64,000 bases of DNA from Paragordius varius (lineage: Eukaryota; Nematomorpha). The position numbers were made by a program, and so were the translations under genes. The notes under the pieces were generated by a model, which did no database searches, was not told where the DNA came from, and saw only the letters and a list, made by a program, of their open reading frames with translations. Of the stretch, positions 35,415-49,796 are shown piece after piece (within the stretch, counting starts at the first letter, position 1; each line of letters opens with the position of its first letter). The stretch spans positions 4,588,001 through 4,652,000 of the forward strand of contig OZ176057.1 in NCBI GenBank assembly GCA_964247055.1, read 5' to 3'.

Positions 35415-36231
35415 TGATGCAACCAACTGATAAAATCAATAAATCGAAAAATCGCAGGGAAATTTTGAATCGAAACGAATGTTAATTAGAACCTTTAATG
35501 GCGGTAAAAAGGTTAAAGATGAGGATAGTTAAACAATTTTAAATTTTTTTAAAGTCCAACAGCTTTATATTTTGCTCATGATGGAAATATTTTTTATATT
35601 CTTTATTTCCCTGTGGTATGAATTGACCTCAAAAGGTAATGTGTTAAATAGTGTTTTAACAAAATCTTGTTGAGGCGTACTTTATGCTATTATAAAGCAT
35701 TTTGGAAACAGCATATACGATTTACATCTTATATATTTCTCATGCTATGAGTTTTGATAAATGAACATTTCTATCATCTCAAATTTTAACTAAAAGTTTG
35801 CCTATCTTCTAAATTAAATATAATTTTAGTCAAGAGGAAAACCCTTATATTTTTAATGTATAATTTGTATTATTAAAGAGGTTTTAATATTATTGTACGT
35901 AAAATAAGTTTATATTTAAAAAATTATTTGATGCCATAATTTTGCATATATAAAACAGAAAAAATATCGCAAGTATTCAAAATTTTGTTCTTTTTAATAC
36001 ACTAGCTCATTTTTAAGAAAAATATTAAGGCTTATCGGTGCCATCATATCTAAAATATGTTATAAATTTGAGAAATTTGGCTTTTAAAATTTTATTAACA
36101 ACCGCAAATTTACCGATTCGATATTAAGCCGTACCCACAAGAGTCTTATATTTTTTTAAATCATTCGTAAGCCCCAAACTCAAAACGATAAAAATCCAAA
36201 AGTTTTTGTGTGCACTCTCTATTTAAAAATA

Positions 36232-36520
36232 TTACAGTAAAAATTAATTATGCGGACAAGCCTAAAAATATTAAGACAATTTTTTTTCTAAAAGAATTCC
36301 ATACAGTTTTAACCTTGAGTTTCTGAAATATAATTAATTTTTTAATATTGCAAAGTATAAAATCAGATGTAAAATGTAAAACACTCAATTTATTTTGCGA
36401 TTGTATAAATAATCTCTATAAGAAATATAAGGTTTAAAATATATGGTTATCATTTGAAAAAAATATTTGTCTTTTTATATTTTTCGTTTTGTTCCTCGTT
36501 AATTTCAATTATCAGAGTAA
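36232..36520. mobile_element. Family A MITE, copy 16
   Basis: Left CAGTAAAAATTAATTATGCG; right arm diverged. Confidence 0.65.
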
Positions 36521-36807
36521 TAAATGTGTAAGTTTTATCTATTATATTTATGGGGAAAATCTTTAAACGATATTGACGTAGATTGTGATTAACATTATAA
36601 ATCAAAAAAATAAATATACCCAGTAAATTGATGAATTCTATAAAAGAATATATAAATAATAGTATAATAAATTGTACAATAATATTAATAATAATGAATT
36701 CTATGATACTTAAAAAGATTTAATCAAATTTTATTATATGCTTTCTTGCCTTACCTTAAAATAATCAAATATTTTTTAGGCATTATTTAACCGGATCTGG
36801 AACATTG

Positions 36808-39800
36808 TCATATGCTGCCTCAATAAAATAAAATCTTGTAAAAATGATGGACTTGGAATTAGGGTCAACCATGATATTTTACTAATTTTAAGCAACATAT
36901 GCATTGCAATGACAAAATTTTCGCGTAAAATTAAATGATTAATTCATGAAAATTATAATATAAATTTTATGTTAAACTTAATACCATCATTTGTGGAAAA
37001 TGAATCCAAATTTGATTCTTTAATCAAATCACAGTAAAAAGTAAAAGTTAACGGACAAAAGGTAAAAATATGACAAAATTTTTTGCCGAAAGACAGCCAT
37101 ACTTTTAAATCCTGGTTATTTTAGATATAAGTGACTGTTTTAAAATGCAAGGTATAAAATAGCGATGTAAATTGATAACAGAATAAATTATGTATTTTAC
37201 CATTGTATTTTAATGTTTTTATAAGATTAAATAAAGTTTAAAAAAGTATGGTTGTGTTTGGAAAAAATGCCTTTTCACCCCTTTAAGGTCTAATTAATCA
37301 CATATGGTTAAATAAAAAAAGTTTTACGAATATTTTTGTTATGCTATATATTTTTGGGATAAAATAGTGTCACTCAGTCTTATATACATTGCAAGGGAAG
37401 CATTAAGATTCTATTATTTTGAATATTCAAAAAAAACGAAGGTTATTTCTATTAAAGCATTCATAATTTTTATGCTACTGAGTAAATAAGAATTTAACAT
37501 ATCGTACCATTACGAATCTCCAACATTCTTTGAATAACGGTATCCGAAACTATTATATTGATGAGAAGAAGCATAATTTAATAAAACTAATATGACTTGG
37601 TACTATTCTAACATGTAAAAAAAGTTGGTGGATTTTTCTTGCGTTTTCAATAAACTTTCCCATTGGAAAAGTCAACCATATAAAATGAGATTAATATTAG
37701 AATTGAGAGAATTATGCATTGTATTTAGAAATTTATTAAAAAAATTAAGCTGAAATGCGTACAACTATAAAAAATATATATTTTAATTTTCGACTTTTAT
37801 AGTAAAGTCTTTATTAAAAAAATATTAAATGAATTGTAACGTAATGCCTTATATAGTGTGATACAGGTAATTGATGAAAAAAACCAGTAACAGCAAAAAT
37901 TCTTGTATACTGGATCTTATTACGTTACAATTCATTTAATATTTTTTCGATAAAAACTTTACTATAAAAGTCGAAAATTAAAAAATATATTTTTTATATT
38001 TGTACGCATTTCAGGTCAATTTTGTTAATAAAATGAGATTAGTTTTTTGCCATGTACAGTTTCTGAAACAACATTATAAAACAGAGGGCCATACAATTAT
38101 ACAGCATAAAAAATTGTATTAATTTTAAAAAAGCTATTAAATGCTAAAAATAGTTGGTTTTTCTAGTTCGTTGTCAAATAAATAAATTATCCACAAGATT
38201 TGTTTAATTATCCATTTTAAAAGATTTCATAACCATATTTTTTCAAATTATGGATTCCCAAAATTTTAGCGGGCGGCCTATAAAAAATTGCTATAATTGT
38301 CAACAATGTGTAATTACATCCTGTCAATTATTTACTATTAACATATGCGCCACCCGTTTGGTCCTGAGATGGAAATAAATAAATAATTATTTAAAAAAAA
38401 GTTTGAAAATAATTATTTCTGGCAGCCGTCCAACATCTGAATAAGTAATACTAAAAAAGTAAGTTAATTTTCCGATGTTTTGCACACACATAAAACAAAA
38501 ATTGAAATTATACCGACAAAACGTAAAAATATAAAGACAAATTTTTTCTAGCAGAAAACAATATACTTTTTAAATCTTAAAGTTATTATATAACATAAAT
38601 TGTCTTAACTGTAAAGTATAAAATAGAGATGTATATATTAGTAACTTGATTAATTATGCCTTTTTCGATTATAATTAATTTTTTATAGGATAAATTAAGG
38701 TAAAAAAAAGTGTGATTGACTTTGGAAAAAAAATTTTTGTTTTTATATTTTTACGTTTTGTCCCCGTATTTAATTTCAATTATACTCACATATTGAATAA
38801 ATATATTCTTACAATGTATAAATTGTTCCGATACTAAATTAAATATATATATACAATTTTTTACATATTAATTGTTATATGTAATATATTTCAAGGATAT
38901 TACTGCGAGAAACGTGATCAGAACCTTTAGGGATAATTAAATAAAAATTAATAAATAGTCTCAACATTATATGATTGGAAAATATTAAAATAAATTTTAC
39001 ATTCCATGATATAACGGGCCTTTTCTAATCCATGTGTTAATAAAAATTTGATTTAATTAAAAAATAAATTCCTTTTTACAAAGTAATTATCAATTGATTT
39101 ATAGATATGAAGGAAATCTTACCAACAACTATTCGTACTATGATTAAATATGGTTGCATAATGATATATAATAAAAAAAATAGAATAAATTTTAAAACAA
39201 TATTTACCATTTACAGTTCTAAACCACCCTTAAACAATTCAAAATCACCCTTGAATTAAAATTCACCATAGAATTAAATTTATCTTCAAACAATTAATTC
39301 ACCCTAAAATAAATTATGTGTTTTTTAAGATTAAATATTACCTATATTTTTTTATAATTTAAACAAAAAGAAATCTTTTATGTAATCAAAAAAATACTGA
39401 AAATATAATAAACTTTGTAAATATAATTAATTTTAATGATGATTATATAAGACCGAAATTTCATAAATTATTTTTAGGGTGAACTTGAATTGTTCGAGGG
39501 TAAATTTGAATTGTTCAAGCGTGAATTAGAATTGTTCAAGGGTGATTTTTTATTCTAAATGTTATATATAAAAATACTTACGACTTTGACGGTCCATTTG
39601 CATCAATGCTAACAAAAATTAAATTTTTAAACAACTATGCATCATTTTATGATTGATAATATTTCATAACCTACTAAATGCAGTATTCCACTTTGGATCT
39701 TGGAAAAATTAAATAAGGTCATCAAACGTGAAAAAATGTGCATTTCAAAATTAAAATAAATATTTTAAATGAATACTTATATTTATAGCCTAACTGTAAT

Positions 39801-39874
39801 ATCAGTGTCTAATATAAATCAATTATTTTTCCTTAATTATGATTGATTTAATAAACGGGTATAATTGAATTAAT

Positions 39875-39915
<41 letters not shown>

Positions 39916-41445
39916 TTTAGAAATCCTACCGAGTAGTTACAACCATTTATTACATTGTGCCTTTTTTCGCTTTTATTATCTTCTTTGGATATAAAATAAG
40001 CTTAATTCTTTTATCTACATAAATTAGTTTTTGTTATAATCATATTACTATCACGACAAAAGAGCTAAATATAGTCCCATTAAATTGATAAAATATTCTA
40101 ATTTTCTAAAAAATTCGCGGCAAAAACCTTATTATAAAAGAACCGAATAGGGAAAGTTTTGCTATAAATTCGCTAACAGTCTTTAAACAAGCTCCCAATC
40201 ACCAAAGCACACCTAATTTTTTTACAATCAATCTCTACAGTCCACCAAAAAAATTTATCAATCAGGTTTTGTATGATTCCAACTGCTAAACAATATAATT
40301 TTTTTTAATTTAAAAAAGCACATTATTTTATAAGTTTTTTTTGCGCCTTATATTTTTTGACAATAAAATTGATTTTTTAAGGGATATCTATAGGAATTTA
40401 AAGATTACCATGTGAATAAAACAAAAATGTTGGAATTAGACAATTTTTTCTATCTACATTAATTCGTTTATAATATGGTGTAAATTTGTTTTATCCCAAA
40501 CGCAACTGTAAAGCAACAATAACGTGAATAAGCCAGCTAAATGTGTATTATGTAATGCAATTAAGAGTAAAATAAAAATAGGAATAAAATTTTTTAGATA
40601 AAACAAATAAATTCTTTCTGATTATGAGTTTGGAGGAAACTTCTACAAATAAATGGACAAACAAAATTCCTAACGCCATTATTTTAAATATAATTTTTCC
40701 GGAAAGGTTACTACTGGGTAGCCTAATACGAAAAAAACTCTCCTTTTTTGGCCACATTAGGAGATCTACTTGAAAAGTCACTGATGCTGGGAAATGAAAA
40801 ACTCGTTGTTAACATTTTTAAAAGAAACCTACCCATATAACTTAATGCCAGATCCGCTATTCGCAATGAATGGAGAAGTTATATTTTTAATGTTGGAGAT
40901 TGACAGAATCGACCTTAGTTACAACCCATATACTTTTTTATGTTTTAATATAGCTCCTTATCTAATGAAAAAGTATAAGTGTGCTATTATTTAAAAAAAA
41001 TTCTCTACATTTTGTCCGCATAAATTTAACTTTTAACTGAATTCTTCTAACAATAACACGATGGATACAATAATGACCTAATAAAGCGAACATTATTTAT
41101 GGTTAAATTCTTTGGATTACATCATACGCTTTGGTTTAAACAATTTATCTTTTCGTTAAAGTGCCATTTTTTTAATTTAATACCGATATTTTAATCTATT
41201 TTTGGTTAAAAAAATTCAATTTTTTTAATTATATTATAAATTTTCATGAGATATCCATATATTGTCTTGGCAGAAAACTTTGATCAACAAAACAAAAAAT
41301 GAGGGCAGGTCGATAGTATAATTTTATCTTGCATTTATAACTTTGTTGAATAACATTAATATTATAATGTAAAAATTACTTTGTACATTTCGGTTAACTT
41401 AAAAAGGAATAAAATAGTTAATTTATTTACCATAAAAATCAATTC

Positions 41446-41476
<31 letters not shown>

Positions 41477-44400
41477 AGGCTTATGGAAAAATTTTAACAA
41501 AATTTGCATTAATTATGAAATATTTACTTTCTTCAGGAGTCAAACGCGCTATATTAATATTATGTTATATTGACAAAAGATCCCACAAAAATAACACATA
41601 GATTTAAAAAAAATTAATTTTAACTTTGTTTATATATCAAACTTTCCAAAATCAATTAAGATACCCGAAGTTCCTGGCTGCTCATTACTTTGGGCTTGAT
41701 CTAAATGCAATTAATTTGGAGTTATTAGGAATAAAACTGTATAGATAACAATATAATGAATGATTGATATAACACACCCAATTATATATTGAGGATATAT
41801 GAAATGTGGGATTATATATTTTGTAAAAATAATTGTCCTTAAAGTATGACATTTTGTCACCTAATATATTTATGTGTCTATTGTAATACCAATATTTTAT
41901 ATAAGGTCTAAACATTTATTTATATGCATAAAATTGCCATATTTTATGTTCAAATCAAACATAGAATATTGAATAAATGATTATTTATGCTTTTATCAAT
42001 ATGATGAATAATTCTAATTTTAGTATAAGGTAATATTAATTACTTTGGCCTTCGCTACGAGATGTTGATGGCTCCTGATTATCTATGTAATTATGGAAAT
42101 AAAACCAGAATAGTACATGGTAAAATCAAATATCGGATATGTAGTTATAACATATTACCCTTAATAGGAAAAATCGTCAATAAAATGAATTTACACGGTT
42201 GATATGATGCGAATTCCACATTTTATTCACCTGACATCAAACGACATACACATATAAATTGAGTTTGCCAAAAACTATGGTCGTGTTAGTTACTATCATA
42301 CAACAAACATTAACCTTAAAAGTTTTGCTTTATTATTTCAAAGGCTGTTGAGAGTCAGATAGCTGGAAGAAACGAACAGTAATTAATGATATAAAAATGT
42401 GTAACATCATTTTGAAAAATTTAACATATGATTTCATGAGTATGCAATTTGGTATATTACGATTCCGCAGCCAATAGTTGGATAATGACTCACCTCATAC
42501 TATAAGTAAATTGGGGAACTCACTATATTATTTTAAAAACTCCTGGCTATCACAAAATATATGCTAAGTGGTATTTGCAAATTAAAAGCGAAAAAATGAT
42601 AGTACCTTGCCAAGCTTTACCATTAACAGGATAAATTACTTTGTTAAAAGACCATGCTCTGTGTCTGTGGAATCGACCAATATGTATAATTTTACGCAAA
42701 AAATTTTATTATTTTTTTCGTCCCGAAAAACCGGTAAAAACTTATGTACATGTGTATCTGATACGTTTATAGATTGATTGTTTTGATTAATGTTTTGCTA
42801 TTCCTTATTTTGATTTTGCCTCGCATTTTTTTTAATTTTTAATAGCTAATATCTAAAAACAGAAAGAGAATATAATTCGTCGTTTCAATTAATCAAATGT
42901 CTAAGAGATTATTTAATTCTTTCTGTTGACATATGAATGACATAAATAAATAATTTCATTTAAGCTATTGATATGTATTTTCATATGCCCTTATAGATAA
43001 TAAAAACAATGAAGAATTTTACCATATGTTAATATTAAAAAATATCAGGAGCACTATTATAGGCTATATCTATTTTTCCTTTTCATAATATAACACAGTA
43101 TTTATTATCAATTTTTTGCACGCGATAACATTTTGGGATAATTTATACCTTGGACATGTAGTAAACGAACCACTGTTTGAATATCGTTTTAGTTAATATA
43201 TAAAATTTCGCCCATATCTAAAAAAATAATTTTTACAGCTTTTTATAATATATCCAAATTTGGATGGATGATAAAGGCAAACAGCTGATAATGACTGATT
43301 AATAAAGAACTATGACAAGTGATGAAAGTGTTCATATTTAGTGTCAAAACAATAAATAGCAAAAATATTCTAGTAAATTGTAAGGCTTAATGTTGATAAA
43401 TTGTGTCCAACACGTGTTCGGACTAAGCAAAAGTGTCAAAAAAGTTTAATAAAATCGAAAAATTGGATTTGATCAAATTTTTTTATTTATTTGGAAGATA
43501 TAAGCGAAATTGGGCTTATAAAAAAATAAAAATTACCAAAAAAGCCAGCGTAGATATTTACGTTTGGACACCCTAGTTTTAATAACCGGTATCAAACTAT
43601 ATCAAAAGTTCTTGAGGTGATAATTAAATACTTTTTCTCCAAATTTTACACAAGAAAATAATTAAAAGATAATTATTTTGTATGTTTTTGATCGCATATG
43701 CATACCATTTAAAATATAGTATATAACACTTATTGGTTCTTGAAAATTTCAAAAGTGACCTTGAACATTTCAAGTTTGTCCTTAATTTTTTAAGTTTGCG
43801 CACAATCATAATTTCCGCATGTATTCACCTATTAATTTTTCTTTAATTTTTAATAATAATAACATTTTTTTGTTCCGAACAAATCTTAATCCACTGTGTC
43901 ATCAATAACAAAAAATTGCAATACTAACTTACATATTTATTCAAAGCTTGTTAAAATAAATTAACTTTTTTGAGAAATTAAGAAAATATTCGGTTTTAAA
44001 AATGAAAATAATTTGAAAGTTTAGTAATAATTATAGGTTTAAAATGAGATGTATATATGATACATGATTAATAAAAGTTAGAATCTATAAAAATGTTAAA
44101 TGACCAAATTAAAATGTTCACAAGAACTAACATAAAGTTCCTAACCTAACTTTTTCAAACTATCTTTTTATCCGTTTAAATTAAATCTTATATACCTCTA
44201 GAAGTGGATGGTTGGTCTATACAATAAATATCTTTAATGTAATTAAAATTTATACAATTATTTTAATTGTTTTTTTCAACAATCAATAAGGGTCAAAATT
44301 TGCAAAATATATTAAAATTAAATTTAAGTCCAATAAATCTAAAATATGTGCAGTATTTTTTAGCATAATTCACGCCACAAATAAAAATATTTTTATAGAG

Positions 44401-45616
44401 ATTCCCAAAAATTTAGTTTATTTAATATCACTATTTTTCTTTAAGGCTAATAAATTCCTCAATGAATCCTTCAAAAAGCTCATATTTTTTTAAACCGTAT
44501 CTATATATTTATAAAGATGGAAAATGCTGGATTTGTGATCTGGCACAGGAAAACCGATAGACCCATTCAAATCCAAACTTCGAAATATAATTATTAATGA
44601 ATGGCCCCACAATAACTTTGTCCTTCTTTTGAAATAGGTCCCCAGTTCAGGCCCACCCCATAACGGTTTTTTTTGAAAACTCCACAAAAATTGTGTCTTT
44701 AAGACAATTTTCTGGAGAATGTGTTGGTCCATTCTATTTCAAATATATTTTTTGTTTATTTTTGATCACGCTGAACATAGTCGTCTCGCTTTTTTGATTT
44801 AGGCCCTATTTTTACCCGCTTCCCCCGTAAAATGCCATTTTTTACAATCTAAGTCTACAAAAATAATTTTTTAAATCTATTTTTCGACCAAGGTATGAGA
44901 CCGTAAAAATTATATATGGATTCCACGTATTCCCTGTTAAAAAACAAAAATTTTAGTCAGGCATTTCTTTGTTGATAGCTGCTGGGTAAGGAGCTACCCG
45001 CTAAAAACTGATTCCTCATGTAATTTTGTGATCTGTTTCCGGAAAACCGGTGAACCCAATCAAATCGAAATATCGAAAATATATAATCATCAATGAATGC
45101 CCCGACAATAGCTTCGCCCTTTTTTGGAATTAGGTCCCCAGTTCGGGCCTACCCCGTGTGAAAAATGGGTTAAGTCAATTTTTTGGAGAATGTGTTGGAC
45201 CCTTCAATTTCAAATATGATTTTTGTTTACTTATTTTAGATTGCGCCGAACATAGTCGAGTCACTTTTTTGATTTAGGCCCTGTTTTTACCCGCTCCCCC
45301 ATAAATGCCATTTTTTTCAAAAAAAACAAAGTTCACAAAAATAATTTTTTGAATCTATTTTTCGACCTAAATATGAGACCATAAAAATTCAATATGGATT
45401 CCACGTATTCCCTCTTAAAAGGCAATTTTGGTCAGGCGTTTCTTTGATGAGAGCTGCTGGGTAAGGAGCTGCCCGCTAAAAACTAATTCCTCATGTAACT
45501 TTGTGATCTGTTTCCGGAAAACCGGTAGACCCATTTAAATCCAAACTTCGAAACCCCCCTTCCTAAAATTCCGAAGGACTTCCTCGGGCTGCGTAGCAGC
45601 ACCAGATTTACGCTAG

Positions 45617-45648
<32 letters not shown>

Positions 45649-48600
45649 TTGAAAAACATTAATTAAATCGTAAAATACATATTTGATGTTACCAATTTAC
45701 ATTTCTATATTATACCTTGTAGTTTTAAATAATGACTATTTTTAGGATTTTAAAGTATGGTTGTCTTTTCAAAAAAAATTGTCTTTAATTTTTATATTTA
45801 TCCGTATAATTTCAATTTTTGTAAGCCTAGATAGTACCTTGAGATGTGGATGGTCGAGGTTCCGCTGCTATATCCAATAAAAATCAATTACATTTGTAAA
45901 ATCATAAATTAAATCAATGCAATATTTTTATCAATCGGTTCTGATTAAGAAAAATGTTATTCTTTTTTAATAATGAAATTTTATGTAATAATACTTATCT
46001 TGAGGTTTAACTGGTGTTTTTAGTTATAATATATTCTGTTACTTTATGACCTGATATATAAAATGTACTTAAATTAACCCTAATGAAAAAAATCATATAA
46101 AAAAAATGTTGCTTTTAAATAAGAAAATATAATGTTTTAGCTAAAAATTGTTGCATTTTGGTTAGGTAAATATTTGCGTTAGCTTGGAAAAGTGTCGGAG
46201 TTTATATAATAATTAAGACTTTTAAAAAATCTAAAAACATATTAGGATTCAATTAAGTGGATAACGACGAGGATTTGTAATGTTAAGAATGTGGAAATCG
46301 TAAAATAACGTGAAAAATTTTTATTAGGAAAATCCAAGTTTGCTAAAAACTATTAAAAACATCTAAAATTTAATATATTAATTTAGTATTATGCTTGTTT
46401 TCAAAAATACCTTGAAATATATCAACCATTTCTAAAAAGGGCAAATATGATAATTTATAGTACGACATGTAAATGTTTATAGCAAAAATATAATTCCTCC
46501 AAAAAAATATACCTTGAACTAAAAATAAAAAAAATAGCTGTTACCCTAAAAATATTTTTCTGCAATTTATTTTATATATATTAAGAATTAATATCAGGGG
46601 TGTCCAATGTATAGCCCTCATATATATTTTGTATACGGCCTATAAATTTAATAATTTTTAATTTGCAAACATATGTTAAGATTTTAGTAATGATATTACT
46701 TAATTACATAAATTTCATGAAAACTTCTATATGGCAACGAATGATTATACAATTGTTATATTCTGCATTTTAAAGTCTTTTTCTAATAAAATATTTATAA
46801 ATGTCCATGCCAATTTTAAATGCGTGTGACCCGCAAAATAATTTGTGTTGGACACCTCTGATTTAAAAAGTATAAAAATTACTTACATTCAGGGCTAAAT
46901 TTTTTTCCAACGGCTAAAATAATTAGGACAAAAACAATTCTTCACATCTATAAATCTCGCTTAAACCCTACTCAAATAAAAAACTCTATATATGCACATA
47001 TATACACACATATATATATAAGTAATAAAACTATCGTCAAAAGTAATCACAGATTTGAATCGATATTGATTTTTAAGGGGTAAAAATCTGTAAAACAACA
47101 TACCAGTTGGGGGAGTTATATCTATATATAAAATTTTTTAACAGAGGGTATATTTTATTATAAGCCTTTATTTTGCATTTTTAACCAATCTTATAGAAAT
47201 TTTATTTGTGATATCATTTATAGTAAGTAATCTATTTTTATATATTGTCCATATTTAAATTTTATTAAAATTATGCTTATTTTGAATTATATTTGATAAA
47301 ATATAACATTTACAATATTGATTTAACCATTAAACAGATATATATTTTTAATGTGTTCTAACATGTAACCAGATATATCTTTTTTTTATTTAAAAAACAT
47401 CAGTCTAACCCGGTTTTTCTAACCAATTACCATGAGATGTGGATGGTTTAGGTTCCAATACTGTACGATATAAAAGTGTGATATTAGAATATAACATATT
47501 TTATCAATTGTTAATTAAAAAATGTGGCGATGATTTAAAAAAGTAAGAAAGAGATTTTTGTTGGAAAACATTATTAACCTTGAGTAGCAGACACGGAATC
47601 TATAAATTATACATATGTACTTAAGTAATAATTAAACAGGTAAACGTTGTCGAAAAAATAATTACACACAAAAAAAATCGTAAGAATTATAATATAAAAT
47701 GGATGAGGGTGAAAAAAGTTAAATTTTTTAAAGAATTTTTAAGCTGATGTTTGAATGGATTGATAATAATTAAAGGTTTTGATAAAGTTTGCAATAATGA
47801 TGAAAAAATGTCATTATATATTGATATTTGTATGTGAAATATTTTTGAGTCCAATACCAGAGAATTTATATTATACAGCTAAAGTTATTCTGAAACCAAA
47901 AAAATCGTAGATATTATTTTTAGAAAACCACTTTTTACCTACTACCACACTGCCCTTTTGCCCAATTCATATGGCATCGCGGGCTTTATTTTTAACTTAA
48001 AAATTCATACAAGTCATGAGTATTCATAAATAAAGTTTAACAGAGGACTGTAAAGTACTAATACAGTATAACAATTTTTACTGATTCGTTAGGAATCGAT
48101 ATGTTCCCAAAATTAGTTTATTAAATTTCGATTTTATTTATATATTTAAGCAAATAATTGCAAACTCGGGCCGCATATTAGACATATTTCAATAGATTAT
48201 CAACTGGAAAAATATACCAGCTGGGCGAGTTATATCTATAAATGAGAAATAGTTTAAACAAAATAATCATAAAAGTTTTTGCTACAAAAGTTTGAATTTA
48301 AACAATCTTATCGTCTAATTTTCAATTTTATCTGATTTATCTATCACTTTTTCCATTTCACCATTTTATGGCGATTTGAACAATTTTAGTTTAATCTAAT
48401 TCATAGCCAAAGTTTTCAAAGATAGAAGGTTTAAGATAATAATTTTATTCAAATTTCAATTTTGTTAGAGGCAATTTCTCGCGAGCTGCTTAAATATTTT
48501 AAAGGTGGGCGCGTGTTTTCATGGCTGCCGTGGATTTAAATTCTTATTGCACTTGAAGGGATGCCAATTTAAATTAATGTTTCACAATCCTTATCTTGTA

Positions 48601-49739
48601 TAAATAACCCCATATAATACCGATCAAAATTTTATAGATGTTTGACAGATTGGTAAATAATTATACATAAAATAAGTACATGAAAAATTAATAAAAAATA
48701 ATTATTCAGGGCCTAAAACCACTTTTAGGGCCGAATATCGCTCGTGGGTCGCGGTTTGAGTACCACTGGTGTGGCTTTTTAAGCTATAAACGGAAGATTT
48801 AAATATAAAATTGTCTGTATAATGTAAAATTAACAATGATGAAATTATATGCACAAAGGCAGAAAATATATGAAACGTTTTTTTTTCATATTAACCACTG
48901 GGTGCCTCAGCAATATACAGTAAAAATTGAAATTATGCTGACAAAACGTAAAAATATAAAGACAAATATTTTTTTTAATGGCAACAATACATTTTTTTAT
49001 ACTTTTTTTAATATAAATGATTGAATAAAATTGCAAAGTATGAAATAGAGATGTATAATGGTTAAACAATCAATTATATATTTTATTGTAATTAAATAAT
49101 TAATATGGGAAAAATTAGCGTTTAAAAAAGTATGGTTGTCCTTTGAAAAAAATATTTCTCTTTATATTTTTACGTTTTGATCGCATAATTTCAATTTTTA
49201 CTGTATCACCAAAAAATAATTACGTTTAATTATTTTATTTGTAAATTAAACTCGGGGTACAAATATATAAAGATAGGGGTTTCGAAAAAATTTAAAGTCG
49301 AACTAAATTAATTGATTTTTGGGTTTTTTATGTGAAAGGCAAAAATACAGTAAAATTTAAAAGTATACGGACAAAACGTTTAAATACAAAGACAAATATG
49401 TTTTTTAAAAGAAAAACATACTCTTCCTTAAATTTTCCCTCATAAAAATTAAAATTTTGAAATACTACCAACTCTTCTCTATTTCATACTTTGCAGTTTC
49501 AAACAATGAAATCTATTTAAATAAATCCATATCTAAAAAGTATCATTAGTTTTTTTAAAAAAATATTTGCCTTCATATTTTTACGTTTTGTCCATATAAT
49601 TTCAATTTTTACTCTAATTTCAAACATATACCCTACCTCTAGATGTAGATGGCTGTGGTTCCATAACTAAATTTTTTATTATAAATATGTGATCCAAATT
49701 TATATCTTTCTAATAACACAAACTTATGATTCTCGATAA

Positions 49740-49796
<57 letters not shown>

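Noticed and set aside
44490-44732. Minus-strand ORF of 80 codons
   Set aside because: Lies within the Helitron repeat unit and is not kept open in the second unit copy.
46883-46890. 8-nt segment with strong AATTTAG acceptor and GTAAGT donor (minus)
   Set aside because: Length is not a multiple of three and would break the phase of gene 1; treated as a decoy.
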